NCBI GenBank assembly: GCA_905214425.1
Contig: CAJMLY010000003.1
Span: forward strand, 62,001 to 126,000
Source: an uncultured bacterium
GTDB lineage: Bacteria > Actinomycetota > Coriobacteriia > Coriobacteriales > Coriobacteriaceae
Reading direction: 5' to 3'
Length of the DNA stretch: 64,000 nt
In this document: one piece after another, positions 61,557 to 64,000 of the stretch
How positions within the stretch are numbered: position 1 is the first letter of the stretch
Layout: each line of letters begins with the position of its first letter
Position numbers and translations under genes: made by a program
Notes under the pieces: generated by a model
Told to the model about the DNA's origin: nothing
Seen by the model: only the letters and a program-made list of their open reading frames with translations
Databases searched by the model: none

Positions 61557-63035
61557 TTAGATCAACACGCAGGCGACGGTCAGGATGACGGCGCAGACGA
61601 CGGAAAGCGCGACGATGAGCTTAAGGGCAAACTTGAGCCAGGTCGTCCACTCGATCTTGGCCAGGGCGAGACCGCCCATGATGGCACCGGAGGTCGGGGT
61701 GAACAGGTTCACGACACCGATGGCGGCGGAGAAGATCATGACCATGACCTCGGGCGAGAAGCCGAGCTTAACAGCCAGCGGTCCCATGATGGGCATGGAG
61801 ACGGTGGCCATACCGGAGGTCGAGGGGATCAGGAAAGACAGGCCGAAGTAGACCAGGAAACTCATGGGAGCGAAGATCACGCCGGACAGGCCAGCCAGGG
61901 CATTGGCGGCAGCGTCGAGGACGAAGACGTCGAGACCGGTGTTAGCCATGAGGACGGAGATACCACGGGCGAGGGCAATGACGAGAACAACGGACATCAT
62001 GTCGGCAGCGCCGGTGATGAAGGTGTTGACGATCTGCTTCTCGGACAGGCCACCGATGATACCGATCAGGACGGCCATGAGGAAGAACCAGGTGGAAGCC
62101 TCGTCGAAGTACCACTGGCCAATGGGCAGGCCGGTGATCAGGGCAGACCAGCCCTGGACGACGGCGTTACCGTCGGCGTCGTAGACAGCGCCAGCGTCGA
62201 AGAAGTTGGCGACGCCCTCGTTGAGGTCGGCCAGCGGAATGAAGCCGACGATCATGACGACGAAGGTGAAGGCGAAGGCGATCAGAACACCCTTCTGACG
62301 ACCGGTGAGCTTGACCTCCTTGTGGACCTCGGAAGCAGCCTTGCCGTGAGCCTCTTCGGCGTCCTTGAGCTCCTGCATCGACAGGATGGTGGAACCCTTG
62401 TCAGCCTTGACCTTCTTGGCATAGTTCATCACGAAGACGATGGACATAGCGGTAGTGACAATCCACAGGACGGCACCGAGGCCGATGATGATGGACTGGT
62501 TGACCTCAATGCCAACGCCGGTCAGAGCGTCGACGGCAGCGCCGACGGCGAACGGGTTAACCGTGGAGCCAAGGCAGCCGCAGCCAGCGCCGAGCAGGAC
62601 GGTGGCGGCGCCGACCATGGGGTCGAAGCCAGCGGCCATCATGGTAGCGGCGAGCAGGGCGTAGAAGGGAACGGTCTCCTCGCACATACCATAAGTGGTA
62701 CCGCCGAGGGAGAAGATGAGCATCAGCACGGGAACGAGCATGATCTCGTTGCCCTTAAGCTTCTGCACCAGGACGGCGATGCCGTTGTCCAGGGCGCCGG
62801 TCTCGGTCATCATGCCGAGGAAGCCGCCCAGGATCATAACGAAGAGGCAGACGGGCAGAGCGTCAGCGAAGCCCAGGATCGGGGCGGTGCAGAAATCGCT
62901 CAGGCGGGCTGCGGTAACCGCGCCGCCGGACGTGCCGGAGACGATAACGGTAATCACTGCAACAATTGCCAGCAGAGCTAGAAGAATGGTGAACGATGAA
63001 GGCATACCGCGCTTTTTCTTAGCGGTCTCAGTCAT
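61557..63035 (-). CDS. YfcC/DcuC-like basic amino acid or dicarboxylate antiporter
   Basis: About 492 residues, roughly 12 membrane helices, matching the YfcC family of the DcuC-like carriers (GGTTYGMCEETVPFYALL, GCLGSTVNPFAVG, FLIPSTSGMATVSMPIM, FTPTSGAIMGGLALA). Some members exchange arginine and ornithine, and the adjacent ornithine carbamoyltransferase gene points to that role. The start is taken as ATG 63035, 9 nt after GGGGGG; ATG 63044 would lie too close. Two carriers of this type are easily confused, so the substrate is inference. Confidence 0.8.
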   Translation of the reverse strand: MTETAKKKRGMPSSFTILLALLAIVAVITVIVSGTSGGAVTAARLSDFCTAPILGFADALPVCLFVMILGGFLGMMTETGALDNGIAVLVQKLKGNEIMLVPVLMLIFSLGGTTYGMCEETVPFYALLAATMMAAGFDPMVGAATVLLGAGCGCLGSTVNPFAVGAAVDALTGVGIEVNQSIIIGLGAVLWIVTTAMSIVFVMNYAKKVKADKGSTILSMQELKDAEEAHGKAASEVHKEVKLTGRQKGVLIAFAFTFVVMIVGFIPLADLNEGVANFFDAGAVYDADGNAVVQGWSALITGLPIGQWYFDEASTWFFLMAVLIGIIGGLSEKQIVNTFITGAADMMSVVLVIALARGISVLMANTGLDVFVLDAAANALAGLSGVIFAPMSFLVYFGLSFLIPSTSGMATVSMPIMGPLAVKLGFSPEVMVMIFSAAIGVVNLFTPTSGAIMGGLALAKIEWTTWLKFALKLIVALSVVCAVILTVACVLI

Positions 63036-63130
63036 GGTTCTCATCCCCCCTTCATAAATCATTTAACTTTCTCGCGCGAAGCGGATTTTCCGTGCCGTGC
63101 CCACCGCCCGACGCAAGATATTTACCAGAC

Positions 63131-63166
63131 AAAACCGCTCGGGGTGAGCAGCAATACACCCCGAGC
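63131..63166 (-). terminator. Terminator between OTC and yfcC-type genes
   Basis: 10-bp perfect stem (63137-63146 with 63157-63166) followed on the minus strand by TTTTG. Confidence 0.75.
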
Positions 63167-63182
63167 GAGATGCTAGATGCTC

Positions 63183-64000
63183 TTACTTGAGCGTGGCGTA
63201 CATGACAGCCTTGATGGTGTGCATGCGGTTCTCGGCCTCGTCGAAGACCTTGGAAGCGGGGCTCTCGAAGACCTCGTCGGTGACCTCCTGCTCGGTGATA
63301 CCGAACTGCTCGCACTTCTCGGCGCCAATCGTGGTGTTGGTGTCATGGAAGCTGGGCAGGCAGTGCAGGAAGATGGCACCCGGGTTGGCCATAGCCATGA
63401 CCTCGGAGGTGACACGATACGGGGTGAGCTGAGCGATGCGCTCGGCCCAGACCTCGTCGGGCTCGCCCATGGAGACCCACACGTCGGTGTAGATAACGTC
63501 GGCACCGGTGACGCCGTCCTTGACGTCGGTGGTCAGCTTGATGGTGCAGCCGTTGGCCTCGGCGATGGGCTTGCAGGCCTCGATGACGTCGTCGGCGGGC
63601 ATGCACTCCTCGGGGCCGCAGGCCACAAAGTTCATGCCGAGCTTGGAGCAGACAACCATGAGGGAGCGAGCAACGTTGTTCTTGCAGTCGCCCATGAAGA
63701 CGAGGGTCTTGCCCTTGATGTCGTAATTGAAGTTCTCCTGGACGGTCAAGATGTCAGCGAGCATCTGGGTGGGGTGCCACTCGGTGGTCAGGCCGTTCCA
63801 CACGGGCACGCCGGACTTAGCAGCGAGCTCCTCGACGTCGTCCTGGGCAAAGCCACGGAACTCGATGCCGTCATACATGCGGCCGAGAACGCGGGCGGTG
63901 TCCTCGATGGACTCCTTCTTGCCCATCTGCGACGAACCCGGATCGAGGTAGGTGACGCCCATGCCCAGATCCATGCCGCCGACCTCAAAGGCGCAGCGGG
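63183..64000 (-). CDS. Ornithine carbamoyltransferase (5' part outside window)
   Basis: C-terminal ~272 residues; the frame runs off the right edge with RCAFEVGG still in frame, so the start is beyond 64000. OTC blocks seen are the TRCAFEV tail, TYLDPGSSQMGKKES, HPTQMLADI, and the ornithine-binding HCLPSFHD. It joins ornithine and carbamoyl phosphate, or runs in reverse in the arginine deiminase pathway. The neighbouring antiporter favours the catabolic (arcB) role, but argF cannot be excluded. Confidence 0.9.
   Translation of the reverse strand, partial: RCAFEVGGMDLGMGVTYLDPGSSQMGKKESIEDTARVLGRMYDGIEFRGFAQDDVEELAAKSGVPVWNGLTTEWHPTQMLADILTVQENFNYDIKGKTLVFMGDCKNNVARSLMVVCSKLGMNFVACGPEECMPADDVIEACKPIAEANGCTIKLTTDVKDGVTGADVIYTDVWVSMGEPDEVWAERIAQLTPYRVTSEVMAMANPGAIFLHCLPSFHDTNTTIGAEKCEQFGITEQEVTDEVFESPASKVFDEAENRMHTIKAVMYATLK

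Overview
The window is one continuous high-GC chromosomal segment of a Gram-positive actinobacterium. The best fit is class Coriobacteriia, probably a Collinsella-type gut anaerobe. This rests on recognising the proteins, on the dcw/ylm gene order without ftsA, and on strong GC-rich hairpin terminators; no species was confirmed by search. There are no rRNA, tRNA, prophage, insertion-sequence or CRISPR genes. Almost everything is core metabolism and cell division.

Layout. 1-6.3 kb: end of a lipid kinase gene, a GGQ release-factor-like protein, xpt, an MFS exporter, a MetY-type sulfhydrylase, a C_GCAxxG_C_C protein and a YigZ protein. 6.6-8.4 kb: RNase P RNA and ribosomal protein S1. 8.7-17 kb: two HAD phosphatases, cysteine desulfidase, rpiB, ndk, argH and argG. 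argG has a long 5' leader containing a short ORF that ends in arginine codons. 17-25.7 kb: polA, an M18 aminopeptidase, yaaA, a NusG-II membrane protein, and a TPP riboswitch followed by thiC and thiD. 25.7-32 kb: an unusual array of alternating 15-nt sites, an SGNH hydrolase, a PARG-like protein, a Bax-inhibitor-1 protein, a PiT/DUF47 phosphate pair and a nitroreductase.

32-56 kb is one long leftward block for division, wall synthesis and phosphate. In transcription order it reads mraZ-rsmH-ftsL-like-ftsI-murF-mraY-murD-ftsW-murG-murC-murB-ftsQ-ftsZ, then pgeF-pstS-pstC-pstA-pstB-phoU, then yggS-sepF-yggT-divIVA. The phosphate operon sits inside the ylm cluster that normally follows ftsZ, between pgeF and yggS. 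56-64 kb: xerD-type recombinase, pyrG, a winged-helix protein, a DUF1846 protein, a YfcC-type antiporter and the 3' part of an ornithine carbamoyltransferase gene. The last two suggest an arginine deiminase locus continuing beyond the window.

How the genes connect. Arginine appears twice: biosynthesis (argG, argH) and probable catabolism/antiport. Phosphate uptake also appears twice: PiT/DUF47 and PstSCAB/PhoU, the latter with a candidate Pho box. Septum formation (FtsZ, SepF, FtsW, FtsI, DivIVA) and precursor synthesis (MurB/C/D/F/G, MraY) are tightly packed, with many overlapping or nearly touching ends. The least explained features are noncoding: the argG leader, the 40-nt-period array, and at least two families of long perfect or near-perfect hairpins.
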